Origin: DASUPK01 sp963797265
GTDB taxonomy: Bacteria > Actinomycetota > Thermoleophilia > Solirubrobacterales > 70-9
Assembly (NCBI GenBank): GCA_963797265.1
Contig: CAWCOY010000003.1
Span: 930,001 to 994,000 of the forward strand
Reading direction: 5' to 3'
DNA length: 64,000 nucleotides
This document shows, one piece after another, positions 32,999 through 41,525 of the stretch. Numbering within the stretch: the first letter of the stretch is position 1; each line of letters starts with the position of its first letter. A program made the position numbers and the translations under genes. Below the pieces are notes generated by a model that was not told the origin of the DNA, did not search any database, and saw only the letters and a program-made list of their open reading frames with translations.

Positions 32999-35949
32999 TC
33001 CTCCTCACCCTCCTCCGACCAGGGCTCCTCCTCGGGCAGCCCGCGTTCGCGGCGGCAGATCGGCTGGAAGCTGCACCAGTCGGGACAACTCCCGCCGAGC
33101 GGGTCGCGGATCACCTTCCCGGAATGGATCGAGGCGATGATCTCCTCCGCCTTGTCTCGGGCCTCATCCAGCGCGCCTTGGAAGGACTCGTCGTCCAGGT
33201 GGTCGTTGGGGCGCGGGTCGAGGCCGGCCAGCTCATCGGCGAGCTCCTTCCGCAGCAGCCCCTTCGGGGTGCGGTCTCCGGTGGCGCCCAGCGGGCGGTA
33301 GAGGCCGCCCGCCAGCTCGCGCTCCCACAGCTCCCGCGCGGCGAGCATGTAGAGCTGCAGCTGGAGCTTGCCTCGCTTCTCGAGCATGCCGGCCCCGCCC
33401 TCGACCTTGGCGCCGGTCTTGTAGTCCTGGACGAGTGCCTCGCCGTTGGGTCCCAGGTCGATTCGGTCGATCTGCCCATGGACGCCGCCGCCGGCGAGCC
33501 GCAGGGGCCCCTTCTCGGACTCCTCGAAGCCGAAGGCGGCCTCCATGTGGGCGGGCTTGAAGGCCGTGGCGGTCGCGGCCTCGTCGGCGAGGAAGGCAAG
33601 GACCAGCCCCTCGACGCGCCGTAGCGCCGCGGCTGTATCCGCTCGCTCGCGGGGCAGGCGCTCGGCGCCGATCTCGGAGATCAGCTCGCGGGCCCGGTGG
33701 CGCCACGTACTCAGCGAATCCGGCGTGGGCCGAGACTCGGTTCCGGGCGGATCCTCGTAGAGGGACTCCAGGACCTTGTGCGCGATCGAGCCACTGGTCA
33801 GCGGCTCGTCCTCGGGCCCGATCCGCTGGGGCCGCAGTTCGTGCCCGATGAACCAGCGATACGGGCAGAGGGCGTACTCCTCGAGGGTCGAGGGCCCGAA
33901 GAGCTCGATCCCGCGCATCCCCTCGATCACCGGCTCGAGCTGGAGCGGACCCGGTCGCAGCCGGCCGTTCTCGCTGCGCGGCCCGACGGCCGCCTTCGCC
34001 CGGGCGAGCTCGCGCGGGCTGGGGGCCGAGCCTAGGTCGAACACGGACTCCGCCAGGCCGCGCCCGCCCGCCTCCGCAACGATCGCCTCGTCGCGCTCCT
34101 CCAGACCTTCGGGCAGCTCCGGCGCGAGCAGCTCTCGGACCTCGTCGACGTAGGGGGAGCGCGAGGTCGCCCCGCCCTCGTCGTCCGCGCTGCGCCAGGA
34201 GAGCCAGAGCCGCTGCTTCGGACGGGAGAGGCAGACCGAGAACAGATACCGGTCCTCGATCTCCGCCTTCTTTCGCTCCGGCAGCCCGAGCGCCCGGCGC
34301 CCGTCGTCGGAGAGCAGCGGCCCGCCGGTGTCCCGCCGTGGGAAGTCGCCGTCCTGCATGGAGCAGACGAAGAGGTGCGCCACGCGGCGGGCGCGGGCTC
34401 GGTAGGGGCTGATCACCCGGACCCGGCCCTCGGTCGGACCGCGCCAGATCGGAACCTCGAGCTCGGAGACCGCGGCGATCACCTCGCCGGCGGAGTGGGG
34501 GAGGCCGAGCTCGGCGAGCTCGGCGAGCGCCTGCTCGATCTCGGCTCCGGCCCGCAGCTCCAGCGCCCGGTCCTCCTCCGCGACCGCCCCCTGCCGGCGC
34601 ACCGCGGCCTCCGCGATCCAGCGCGCCTGCCTGCCCGCCTCGCGCAGCAGGGCCGCCCCGGATCCTGCCTCGCGCAGCTTCGTGACCTCGCGCAGGCCTC
34701 GGTCCCCGTTCTCGGCGTTGGGCCGCCAAGCCTCGAGCGCCTGGTCCGTGGTCCGCATCCGGCCGCGCAGCAGTCTGCGCTCGAACCAGTCCACCATCGA
34801 TGGCGGGGCCACGCCGGGGGTGCGCAGGTAGGCGAGCAGGTCGGATGCCCTGCCGCCTCCGACAGCCGCGCGAAGCAGGGCGATGAGACCCGCGCCGGTG
34901 GCGGTACGGGTGGCCGCCAGATCGGCCTGCACCGCAACGGGGATGCCGAAGCGCGTCAGGACGCGCCGGTAGAGCGGCCCGGCAGAGCGCGGATCGCGAA
35001 GGACGATCGCGATCTCCCCGGGGGCGACGCCGTCGTCCAGGAGCCGCGCCACCGCGGCGCCCACGGCCTCCACCTCCGCCAGCTCTCCCGCCGAGGCGAG
35101 CAGCGCGACTCCGCCATCATTGTCGAGCGGCTCGCCGCCGTGACGCTCGCCGAAGCGGCGCTCGACCTCGAAGAGCGTCGAGCTCTGCGTGAAGCGAGGC
35201 TCGGCCTGCAGGCGCTCGATCGCGACTCCCTCGAAGTCCCTGAGCTCCGCGAAGAGGGCGCCGCGAGCGAGGGCCAGCGAGTCGCGGTCCTCCCAGGGCA
35301 GGGCGACGGTGACGTCCGTGATCGCTGAGAGCTCCCGGACCAGCTCGAGCTGCTCGAGCGTCAGGTCGTCGAATCCGTAGAGGAACACGGGACGCGCAAC
35401 CCACGCGTCGGGGCGCTCGCGGAGGGCGGCCGTCGCCGCGGCGGCCAGCGAGTGGTCGTCGTGGAGTGCGAGCCCGTCACGGACCCTCAGATAGGACTCG
35501 TAGAGCACCGCGATCTCGGCCTCATACGAACCGGCTTCCGCCGCTCGTTCCCGGAGGGAGACCGGATCGACCAGCGCGGCCTGCAGCTCGGAGACGAGCT
35601 CCTCCAGCGCAGCCGGGAAGCCCGGCCGCCGCGAGGAGGTCGCGAGGATGCTCAGCTCGGCGCGCGACGCCGCCTCCCGGGCGAGCCGAAGCCGCTGCGT
35701 TCGGCTCACCGCAGGCCCGGCCGGCGCATCGGTCGCGCGCGCGACCAGCCTGAAGAGCTGATCGAAGGTGCCAACCGTCGCGCCGATCACGACGTCGCCC
35801 TTGCCCGTCAGCTCCTCCTCGAAGCGCTCCACGTCGTCCACCGTCGGGACCACGAGGACGGGGTCGCGGCCCGCCGCCGCCCTGAAGGCCTCCAGGGTCT
35901 TGCCCGTTCGCCCCGAGTTCGGGGGCCCGACGATCAGTTTCACGCCCAT
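32995..35949 (-). CDS. PD-(D/E)XK nuclease/helicase-like subunit (AddB/AdnA-like)
   Basis: The 984-residue protein starts with a P-loop-like KLIVGPPNSGRTGKTLEAF and an SF1-like core. It ends in a RecB-type nuclease (IDRIDLGPNGEALVQDYKTG). A probable 4Fe-4S clamp is formed by the Cys in YALCPYRW and the C-terminal CPDWCSFQPIC. This layout is that of AddB-type subunits that pair with AddA-type helicases in double-strand-break processing. It heads the operon; its stop overlaps the start of the helicase partner. It is divergent from the sigma-amidotransferase gene. Confidence 0.85.
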   Translation of the reverse strand: MGVKLIVGPPNSGRTGKTLEAFRAAAGRDPVLVVPTVDDVERFEEELTGKGDVVIGATVGTFDQLFRLVARATDAPAGPAVSRTQRLRLAREAASRAELSILATSSRRPGFPAALEELVSELQAALVDPVSLRERAAEAGSYEAEIAVLYESYLRVRDGLALHDDHSLAAAATAALRERPDAWVARPVFLYGFDDLTLEQLELVRELSAITDVTVALPWEDRDSLALARGALFAELRDFEGVAIERLQAEPRFTQSSTLFEVERRFGERHGGEPLDNDGGVALLASAGELAEVEAVGAAVARLLDDGVAPGEIAIVLRDPRSAGPLYRRVLTRFGIPVAVQADLAATRTATGAGLIALLRAAVGGGRASDLLAYLRTPGVAPPSMVDWFERRLLRGRMRTTDQALEAWRPNAENGDRGLREVTKLREAGSGAALLREAGRQARWIAEAAVRRQGAVAEEDRALELRAGAEIEQALAELAELGLPHSAGEVIAAVSELEVPIWRGPTEGRVRVISPYRARARRVAHLFVCSMQDGDFPRRDTGGPLLSDDGRRALGLPERKKAEIEDRYLFSVCLSRPKQRLWLSWRSADDEGGATSRSPYVDEVRELLAPELPEGLEERDEAIVAEAGGRGLAESVFDLGSAPSPRELARAKAAVGPRSENGRLRPGPLQLEPVIEGMRGIELFGPSTLEEYALCPYRWFIGHELRPQRIGPEDEPLTSGSIAHKVLESLYEDPPGTESRPTPDSLSTWRHRARELISEIGAERLPRERADTAAALRRVEGLVLAFLADEAATATAFKPAHMEAAFGFEESEKGPLRLAGGGVHGQIDRIDLGPNGEALVQDYKTGAKVEGGAGMLEKRGKLQLQLYMLAARELWERELAGGLYRPLGATGDRTPKGLLRKELADELAGLDPRPNDHLDDESFQGALDEARDKAEEIIASIHSGKVIRDPLGGSCPDWCSFQPICRRERGLPEEEPWSEEGEEE

Positions 35950-36055
35950 TCCGAGCCAGCATAGGCTCGGCAGCGGCGCTGCTCCAAGGGCCGTTTGCGC
36001 AAGCGAAGCGGGGTTCGCTGTCCGGTTTGGGGCCGCCGATACGTTCTATTGGTAG

Positions 36056-37201
36056 ATGACGGCAGAGGCGATCTACGAGCGGCACTCGGCAGGCCTGATC
36101 CACAGGCTCGAACGGATGCTGGGCTCGCGCGAGTCTGCCGAGGACCTCACCCAGGAGGCCTTCCTCCGCCTCTGGCAGCGGGCTCCCGCGGACCTCGGCG
36201 CCGCCGAGCAGGGCGCCTGGTTGCAGCGGACCGCGACCAACCTGGCGCTCGACGAGCTCCGACGGCGCCGCGTGCGCAACCACGACCGACTCGAGGACGA
36301 GGCGGTCGCGGCGCTCTCCGGCGATGGCGCTGAGGCGCTCTCGGTGCGCGAAGCCCTGGCCCGGCTCTCCGCCCATGAGCGTCTCCTCGTCCTGCTGCGG
36401 TTCCAGGCTGGCCTGACCTACGCCGAGATCGCCGAGACCCTGGCGATCAGCTCGGAGGCCGCGCGCAAGCGGGTGGCCCGCGCCCGGCGGGCCTTCGCGG
36501 ACGCATATCACGGCCTGCTACCGCACCAGGCGCCGGTCGTCCTGCTCGAGACGCGCGACGACCCGGCCCTCTACGTGAGCTGGCTCGAGCGGGAGGGAGC
36601 CGACGTGAGGCTGCTGCGCCCGGGGGCGATCGAGCCGCAGATCGCGCTCGCCGATGCGGTCGTGCTCGGCGGCAGTGTGGTCGACATCGACCCCGCGCTC
36701 TACCGCCAGGCGCCTCGGGTCCCGCTCACTGCCCCGGAAATCCGAAGGGACATCCGCGAGCTCCGCGTCACCCGCGCGGCCCTGGAGGCGAGCCTGCCGG
36801 TGGTCGGGATCTGCAAGGGCCTGCAGCTGATGAACATCGCGCTCGGCGGCAACCTCTACCAGGACATCAACCTCGACGGTGCCACCCGGCGCAGCCACTG
36901 GCGAACCCAACACACGATCGAGACCCGCCCAGGGACGCTCAGCCGTCGCGTATTCGGCACAAGTGGCGTCGTCTCGTCCGAGCACCACCAGGCGGTGCAC
37001 CGGATCGGGCTCGGCCTCCGCGGCAGCTCACTCTCCGATGACTCGATCTTCGAGTGTCTCGAGCTCGAGGGGCGCTTCGCAATCGGGACCCAGTGGCATC
37101 CCGAGCACCCCGAGTCCGGGCGTACCGGCCGCCGCCTCGCCGCTGCCCTCGTCGAGGAGGCCGCCCAGCGCTCCACTCGCCGAGAGGTGGCGGCCGGATG
37201 A
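36056..37201 (+). CDS. ECF sigma factor fused to class-I glutamine amidotransferase (peptidase C26) domain
   Basis: One uninterrupted 381-residue frame holds two domains. Residues 1-70 are sigma region 2 (SRESAEDLTQEAFLRLWQR, then LQRTATNLALDELRRRRV). Residues about 100-155 are sigma region 4 (LSAHERLLVLLRF, LTYAEIAETLAISSEAARKR). After a link of about ten residues, 163-375 form a gamma-glutamyl-GABA hydrolase-like amidotransferase with triad Cys253 (GICKGLQLMN), His348 and Glu350 (GTQWHPEH). Both halves keep their key residues. The product may couple promoter choice to hydrolysis or sensing of a gamma-glutamyl compound; that is inference. The next gene overlaps by four bases. Confidence 0.87.
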   Translation: MTAEAIYERHSAGLIHRLERMLGSRESAEDLTQEAFLRLWQRAPADLGAAEQGAWLQRTATNLALDELRRRRVRNHDRLEDEAVAALSGDGAEALSVREALARLSAHERLLVLLRFQAGLTYAEIAETLAISSEAARKRVARARRAFADAYHGLLPHQAPVVLLETRDDPALYVSWLEREGADVRLLRPGAIEPQIALADAVVLGGSVVDIDPALYRQAPRVPLTAPEIRRDIRELRVTRAALEASLPVVGICKGLQLMNIALGGNLYQDINLDGATRRSHWRTQHTIETRPGTLSRRVFGTSGVVSSEHHQAVHRIGLGLRGSSLSDDSIFECLELEGRFAIGTQWHPEHPESGRTGRRLAAALVEEAAQRSTRREVAAG

Positions 37202-37506
37202 ACGATCTCACCCTGAGGATCTGCCGGGAGAGCGACCATGCCGCTCTGCGGCGTCTGGCCGAGCGCGACTCGGCCCGAGTCCCCGCCGGACGTCTGCTCG
37301 CGGCCGAGAGCGGGCGGCTACTGGCCGCGATCTCGCTCGACAGCGGAGCGGTGATCGCCGATCCGTTCGTTCCCACCAAGGATCTCGTCGAGCTGCTCCA
37401 GCGCCGGGCGAGGCAGATGAAGCGTGCCGAAGGCGGTCGCGGGCGTCGCCTGCTGGGACGTCGGCGGCGCCGGGTCGCCGCGCGGACCGCGCCCGCCGAG
37501 ACCTGA
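37198..37506 (+). CDS. Small acetyltransferase-like protein of unknown function
   Basis: The 102-residue protein starts with TLRICRESDHAALRRLAERD, like the first helix of GNAT acetyltransferases, then LLAAESGRLLAAISLDSGAV and VADPF-like IADPFVPTKDLVELLQRRA. It ends in a basic tail. It lacks the acetyl-CoA loop, so it is probably not an enzyme. Similar small proteins occur in related genomes. Its ATG overlaps the stop of the sigma-amidotransferase gene (ATGA), so the two are translationally coupled and may work together. Confidence 0.7.
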   Translation: MNDLTLRICRESDHAALRRLAERDSARVPAGRLLAAESGRLLAAISLDSGAVIADPFVPTKDLVELLQRRARQMKRAEGGRGRRLLGRRRRRVAARTAPAET

Positions 37507-37530
37507 TCCGGCCTCCCTCAAGCCGTTAAG

Positions 37531-37577
37531 GGGCCCGGTTTTCCGCATAACGCGGGGAAACTCGGGCCGGATTTTTT
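37531..37577 (+). terminator. Strong hairpin terminator
   Basis: GGCCCG and CGGGCC arms enclose a second stem of TTTTCC and GGGAAA around CATAACG, followed by GGATTTTTT. It lies 25 bases after the small gene coupled to the sigma-amidotransferase and ends that transcript. Confidence 0.75.
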
Positions 37578-37633
37578 CCGCCGGGGGCGAGTCTAAGTTG
37601 GCCTCAGATCAGGAGTACAGGAGGCCGACCGAG

Positions 37634-38089
37634 ATGACACTTTGCTTCGTAGACCCAGCCGACGCCATCAGGGCGATCGCCGACTCAGTCGGCCGTGAGG
37701 CACGCCGCCAGCTCCTCGGCGAGGCGGTGCGCGCCTGGGTCGACGAGATCCCCGACGAGGAGCTCCAGGAGCACTACGCCAAGGCGATCTCAGAGCTCGA
37801 CGAGCACGACATCTCGATGCTCGCCGCCTGGCATGGCTCGATGGAGGTCGGCCAGCCGGTACCGAACCGCGACTTCCTGATGGGCGCCTTCGACTCCCTC
37901 GGCGACAACCGCCGCGAGGCGCTCAAGCTCGCCGCCGGTTTCCGCGGCGAGGAGGCCTTCGAGGAGGGGATCTCCGAGGAGCGGGCGCTCGAGCTGGTGT
38001 TGGAGTGGCTCTCGCCGCCCCGCCTGATGGAGCTCTGCCGCGAGGCTATGGAGCTCTACATGTGGGACCGCGGCGGCAGCGACAACTGA
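37634..38089 (+). CDS. Conserved-looking acidic protein of unknown function
   Basis: The 151-residue helical protein is rich in Glu, Asp, Ala and Leu (AIRAIADSVGREARRQLL, EEFEEGISEERALEL type segments) and has no signal peptide or membrane segment. I recognise no domain. ATG 37634 follows a perfect AGGAGG at 9-base spacing, so the start is firm even though the frame is open further upstream. It sits between a terminator and a convergent gene, so it is probably a single-gene transcript. Confidence 0.7.
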   Translation: MTLCFVDPADAIRAIADSVGREARRQLLGEAVRAWVDEIPDEELQEHYAKAISELDEHDISMLAAWHGSMEVGQPVPNRDFLMGAFDSLGDNRREALKLAAGFRGEEAFEEGISEERALELVLEWLSPPRLMELCREAMELYMWDRGGSDN

Positions 38090-38107
38090 GCGGCTCGCTC
38101 TAGCCGG

Positions 38108-40729
38108 CTACTCGCCGGCCTCGGCATTTGGCCCCGGAGGCGGCGGGGTGGAGCCCGGACCGTGGACCGACTGCCAGATGATCTTGTCGAGCAGACGCTG
38201 CGAGATGCGGTCGGGGAGCGTCGTGTCGAACTTGGTGCCGGCTCGAGCGGCGGCGGAGCTGGGGCTCGCGGGATTCTCCTCGAGCAGGTTGTAAGTCGGG
38301 GCCAGCGCGTTGAAGGGCGCGCCGTTCGACGGTTGGGAGGTGAACGCGTCATACATCGGAGCCGCCTGTGAATCGAACAGGTTGAGGGGCCGCAGGCCGA
38401 GGATCAACTCCATCGAGCGGATCGCGGAGACCATGTCGTAAGGCGTGCTCACCACGCCGCTCTTTGCGTATGGGCTGGCGACGAAGGCGGGTATGCGGTG
38501 GGCGTCCTGGTGGTCGAAGCCGTCCTGCGAGTCGTCCTCCACGACGAAGATCGCCGAAGAGCTCCAGTACTTCGAATGGGAGATCTGGTCGATCACCTGT
38601 CCGAGCGCCCGGTCGTTGTCCGCCACCATCGCCCTCGGCGAGTGACGACCGGGCGAGCCGCCGTTGGTGTGGTCGTTGGGCAGGGTCATATAGACGAACT
38701 GCGGCAGCGTGTCGTTCTGCTCCCAGGCCGCGAACTTCGTCTTGAAGCAGTCGAACCGCGACAGCGAGGGCTCGGGAGCGCCGGCGGGCTTCGAGGAGTC
38801 GTAGAGCCTGACGGAGGGGTTCAGGTCGTCGGCGCCGATGAACGGGTCGTAGCAACCCCCGAGAATGGGTCCGAGGTCTGAATGGGAGAGCCGGCTGGCC
38901 GCAGCCGCGGCGTCCTCGGCGTCCTTGTCGCGGTCCGTTATTCCGATGAGCTGGAGCGGCAGAAGATGGGCGACGGCCTCACCCAGGTTGACCCAGCTGA
39001 TCCCCTGCTCCGTCGCGCGGTCGAAGAGGAACCCGGTCTGCGGGTAGGCGATCTGGTAGAACCAGGCGTCGCTCGGGTACCTCCGGCCGGCGTAGTTCTG
39101 GCGCCAGGTGCGGTGGACGTAGTCGGAGGTGTCGGCCCCCGCGGTCCAGTAGTGCCCGTCGATCGAGGCCTCGGAGTCCGCGTAGAAGTGGTCCAGCAAA
39201 GGGAAGCGGTTCACGATTGCGTGAGCGTTCGGTGTCACCTGCTTGCCGAAGATCGCGTAGCTCGGATCGCCATCCCCGTTGGGGGCGTCACCTAGGACCT
39301 GGTCGTAGGTGCGGTTCTCCTTGACGATGTAGAAGACGTGCTTGATCGGCCCGTCGGGCCGAAGCGGCGTGCCGGGCGGTGGCGGCCGCGAGTTGATCGG
39401 GTCGAGCTGCGCCGTCGCCCTCCGCGTGAGCTGGTGGAGCTGCCCGTTGGTGGGCATGCCGCCGATCCCCGCGTAGCCCGTGACCAGTCCCTTGGTGGTC
39501 AGCGGCGCCGGGATGTCGAAGTACTGGCTGGTGATCGGAGGGCCCGCATTCGGCCCCAGGCCGAAGCCCTTGGCCGCGGTCCAGAGCAGCGTCGCCTTGC
39601 AATTCGATCCGTTGCCCCCGCAGGGCGAGTTCTTCGGTGTGACGCTGACGTCGGTCGGATAGTCGGCCGTGGGGATCCGGCCGAGGAGCTTGCCGGGCTC
39701 TCCGTTGGTGATCGCGTAGACCGAGACCTCGTCGGCGGCCGACTGGGCGACCAGCAGGCGCGAGCCGTCGGGAGTGACCGCCGTGGAGACGGGGGCGCTG
39801 CCCGCTCCCTGGGGGACCGTGACGTTGAGCTCCGTGAGGGGCTGGAGAGTGTCGGTGTTGATCACCCCGACCGCGTCCGCGTTGGCCAGCGGCACATACG
39901 CTCGCGGTCTGACTGGATCGAGCGTGATCTGCTCGGGATGGGAGAGGTGCGGACCGACGGTGATGTCCTTGACCTTCGTGGCGGTGGGGAGGTCGATCAC
40001 CGAGGCCGTCCCCGGCCCGCGATTCGTGACGAGGCCCGTCTTACCGTCGGGCAGGATCGCCGCGCCGAACGGGTGGCTGCCGGTAGAGACGTACCTGACC
40101 TGCTTGGTCTGGGTGTTGATCACTGCGGCGCTGTCGGCAAGGCCGAGTGCGACGAGCAGGGTCCCTCCGTCCGGCGAGACGGCGAGCCGCTCGGGCCAGG
40201 AGCGGTGCTCGGACGACGGCGGGAACTCGTCGACCGGAGGGGCGGTGGCCGGCGGCGGCACCGGGATCACTCCCTGGGCGGTGGCGTGGCCGGAGCTGGG
40301 CGAATAGGAGAAGACGTGAACGACGTCGCCGCCGGTTCCCTCCGTTCCCTCCGGCGCCTTGAACTCGGGGATGTCCGGGTTGGGCTCGCCGGAGACGTAG
40401 GCCTTGTGGTCGTGGCCGTCGATCGCGACGCCACCGCTGGCCCCCGGCAACGTGATCGTCTGGATGACGTCGCCCGTCGCCACCGAGACGATCTGTACTC
40501 CGTTCTCGTCATATCCGGCGGACACGGTCCAGTAGAACCGCCCATCGGGGGTCAGCGCCGAGCCGCCGGGGAAGTTGCCGACCTCAGTGAGCTTCCCGTA
40601 GGGGTCCAGATGGCGGAGGTTCGCCGTCACCTTGTCGTCCGGCCCGACTTGGAGGGTCTTGCTCGCCGCTACGGCAATCGCGGCCAGCCCCACAGCGACC
40701 GGTACAGCGATGAGTGCGATCCTTCGCAT
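38108..40729 (-). CDS. Secreted YVTN beta-propeller fused to phosphoesterase (acid phosphatase/phospholipase C-like)
   Basis: The 873-residue protein starts with MRRIALIAVPVAVGLAAIAV, a signal or anchor. A seven-bladed YVTN-type propeller spans about 40-420 (SPDGGTLLVALGLADSAAVI, GSHPFGAAILPDGKTG). A phosphoesterase domain spans about 470-800 with HVFYIVKENRTYDQVLGD, PLLDHFYADSEASIDGHYW and FVVEDDSQDGFDHQDAHR, the metal-binding core of the phospholipase C/AcpA group. A Pro-rich end follows. It is probably exported and hydrolyses phosphate esters outside the membrane. ATG 40729 follows GAGGAAGG. Confidence 0.87.
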   Translation of the reverse strand: MRRIALIAVPVAVGLAAIAVAASKTLQVGPDDKVTANLRHLDPYGKLTEVGNFPGGSALTPDGRFYWTVSAGYDENGVQIVSVATGDVIQTITLPGASGGVAIDGHDHKAYVSGEPNPDIPEFKAPEGTEGTGGDVVHVFSYSPSSGHATAQGVIPVPPPATAPPVDEFPPSSEHRSWPERLAVSPDGGTLLVALGLADSAAVINTQTKQVRYVSTGSHPFGAAILPDGKTGLVTNRGPGTASVIDLPTATKVKDITVGPHLSHPEQITLDPVRPRAYVPLANADAVGVINTDTLQPLTELNVTVPQGAGSAPVSTAVTPDGSRLLVAQSAADEVSVYAITNGEPGKLLGRIPTADYPTDVSVTPKNSPCGGNGSNCKATLLWTAAKGFGLGPNAGPPITSQYFDIPAPLTTKGLVTGYAGIGGMPTNGQLHQLTRRATAQLDPINSRPPPPGTPLRPDGPIKHVFYIVKENRTYDQVLGDAPNGDGDPSYAIFGKQVTPNAHAIVNRFPLLDHFYADSEASIDGHYWTAGADTSDYVHRTWRQNYAGRRYPSDAWFYQIAYPQTGFLFDRATEQGISWVNLGEAVAHLLPLQLIGITDRDKDAEDAAAAASRLSHSDLGPILGGCYDPFIGADDLNPSVRLYDSSKPAGAPEPSLSRFDCFKTKFAAWEQNDTLPQFVYMTLPNDHTNGGSPGRHSPRAMVADNDRALGQVIDQISHSKYWSSSAIFVVEDDSQDGFDHQDAHRIPAFVASPYAKSGVVSTPYDMVSAIRSMELILGLRPLNLFDSQAAPMYDAFTSQPSNGAPFNALAPTYNLLEENPASPSSAAARAGTKFDTTLPDRISQRLLDKIIWQSVHGPGSTPPPPGPNAEAGE

Positions 40730-40810
40730 TCGCCTTCCTCCGCGCACGCAGCGGACAACTTACTCTCGTGCGGGCGGCTTTTGTGTGTCGGTCGCGTGAA
40801 CGGCGGTGCG

Positions 40811-41455
40811 CTAGAGCCCGAGGGCAGCGCGGATCTCGCCGATCGCCTGATCGTTATCCCGGTAGTGCACGGCTGACATACCGAGATCGCGGGCGGCATC
40901 GCAGTTGACGTCGGTGTCGTCGATGAACAGGCACTCCTCCGGGCTGGGTCCGCCGAGCCGCTCGAGGGTGAGGTCGTAGATCTCACGGTCCGGCTTGCGC
41001 ATGCCGACGAAGCCCGAGTCCACGACCACTTCGAAGATCTCGTCGACCGGCAGCATGGTCCGCCAGAGCGGCTCCCACTCCCGGACGTTGTTGGTCAGCA
41101 TGCCCATGCGATAGCCCCGGTCCTTCGCCTCGCGCATCAGGTCGATCATCGGCTCGTTGGGGTGGAGGGCGTCGAAGTAGATCTCGCGGAAGCGGTGCAG
41201 CTCCGGCCTGTGGCCGAGGACGGGCTCGAGGACGTCGCCGAGCTTGCGCAGGAAGTCGGCCTCGGTGAGCTTGCCGGTCTCGAGCTCGTATAGGGGATGG
41301 CGGCCGTCCTCCTCCTGGATCCTCGTCATCCCCTTGACGAGCTCCTCGAACGGCACGCCGGTCTCGTCCTGGACCGCGGCGAACGACTGGATGAGTGGAG
41401 TGGTGAGAACCCCGCCGAAGTCGGAGATCACCGTGGTGATCCGGCCCCGCCTCAA
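40811..41455 (-). CDS. HAD-family hydrolase
   Basis: The 214-residue HAD-IA phosphatase has motif I ISDFGGVL, motif II MLTNN, motif III with KPDREIYDL and motif IV FIDDTDVNCDAA. It is cytoplasmic with an unknown small phosphate substrate. Its start is TTG 41455, and the AAGGAG that fits as ribosome site lies in the 70-bp repeat directly upstream (41456-41525). A GTG eight codons later is the alternative. The repeat has therefore supplied or replaced the translation signal. Confidence 0.85.
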   Translation of the reverse strand: MRRGRITTVISDFGGVLTTPLIQSFAAVQDETGVPFEELVKGMTRIQEEDGRHPLYELETGKLTEADFLRKLGDVLEPVLGHRPELHRFREIYFDALHPNEPMIDLMREAKDRGYRMGMLTNNVREWEPLWRTMLPVDEIFEVVVDSGFVGMRKPDREIYDLTLERLGGPSPEECLFIDDTDVNCDAARDLGMSAVHYRDNDQAIGEIRAALGL

Positions 41456-41525
41456 ACGGGTGGCTCCTTGCTCCCATATGAAACGGGTCGCGCTGGCGCG
41501 CGCCCTCGCATCGACCCTCGCATCA
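41456..41525 (-). repeat. 70-bp dispersed repeat, copy 2, filling an intergenic gap
   Basis: The reverse complement matches 30376-30445 at 65 of 70 positions. It fills the whole space between the HAD gene and the gene upstream of it. The upstream gene's TGA stop and the HAD gene's AAGGAG ribosome site are both inside it. Confidence 0.85.
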
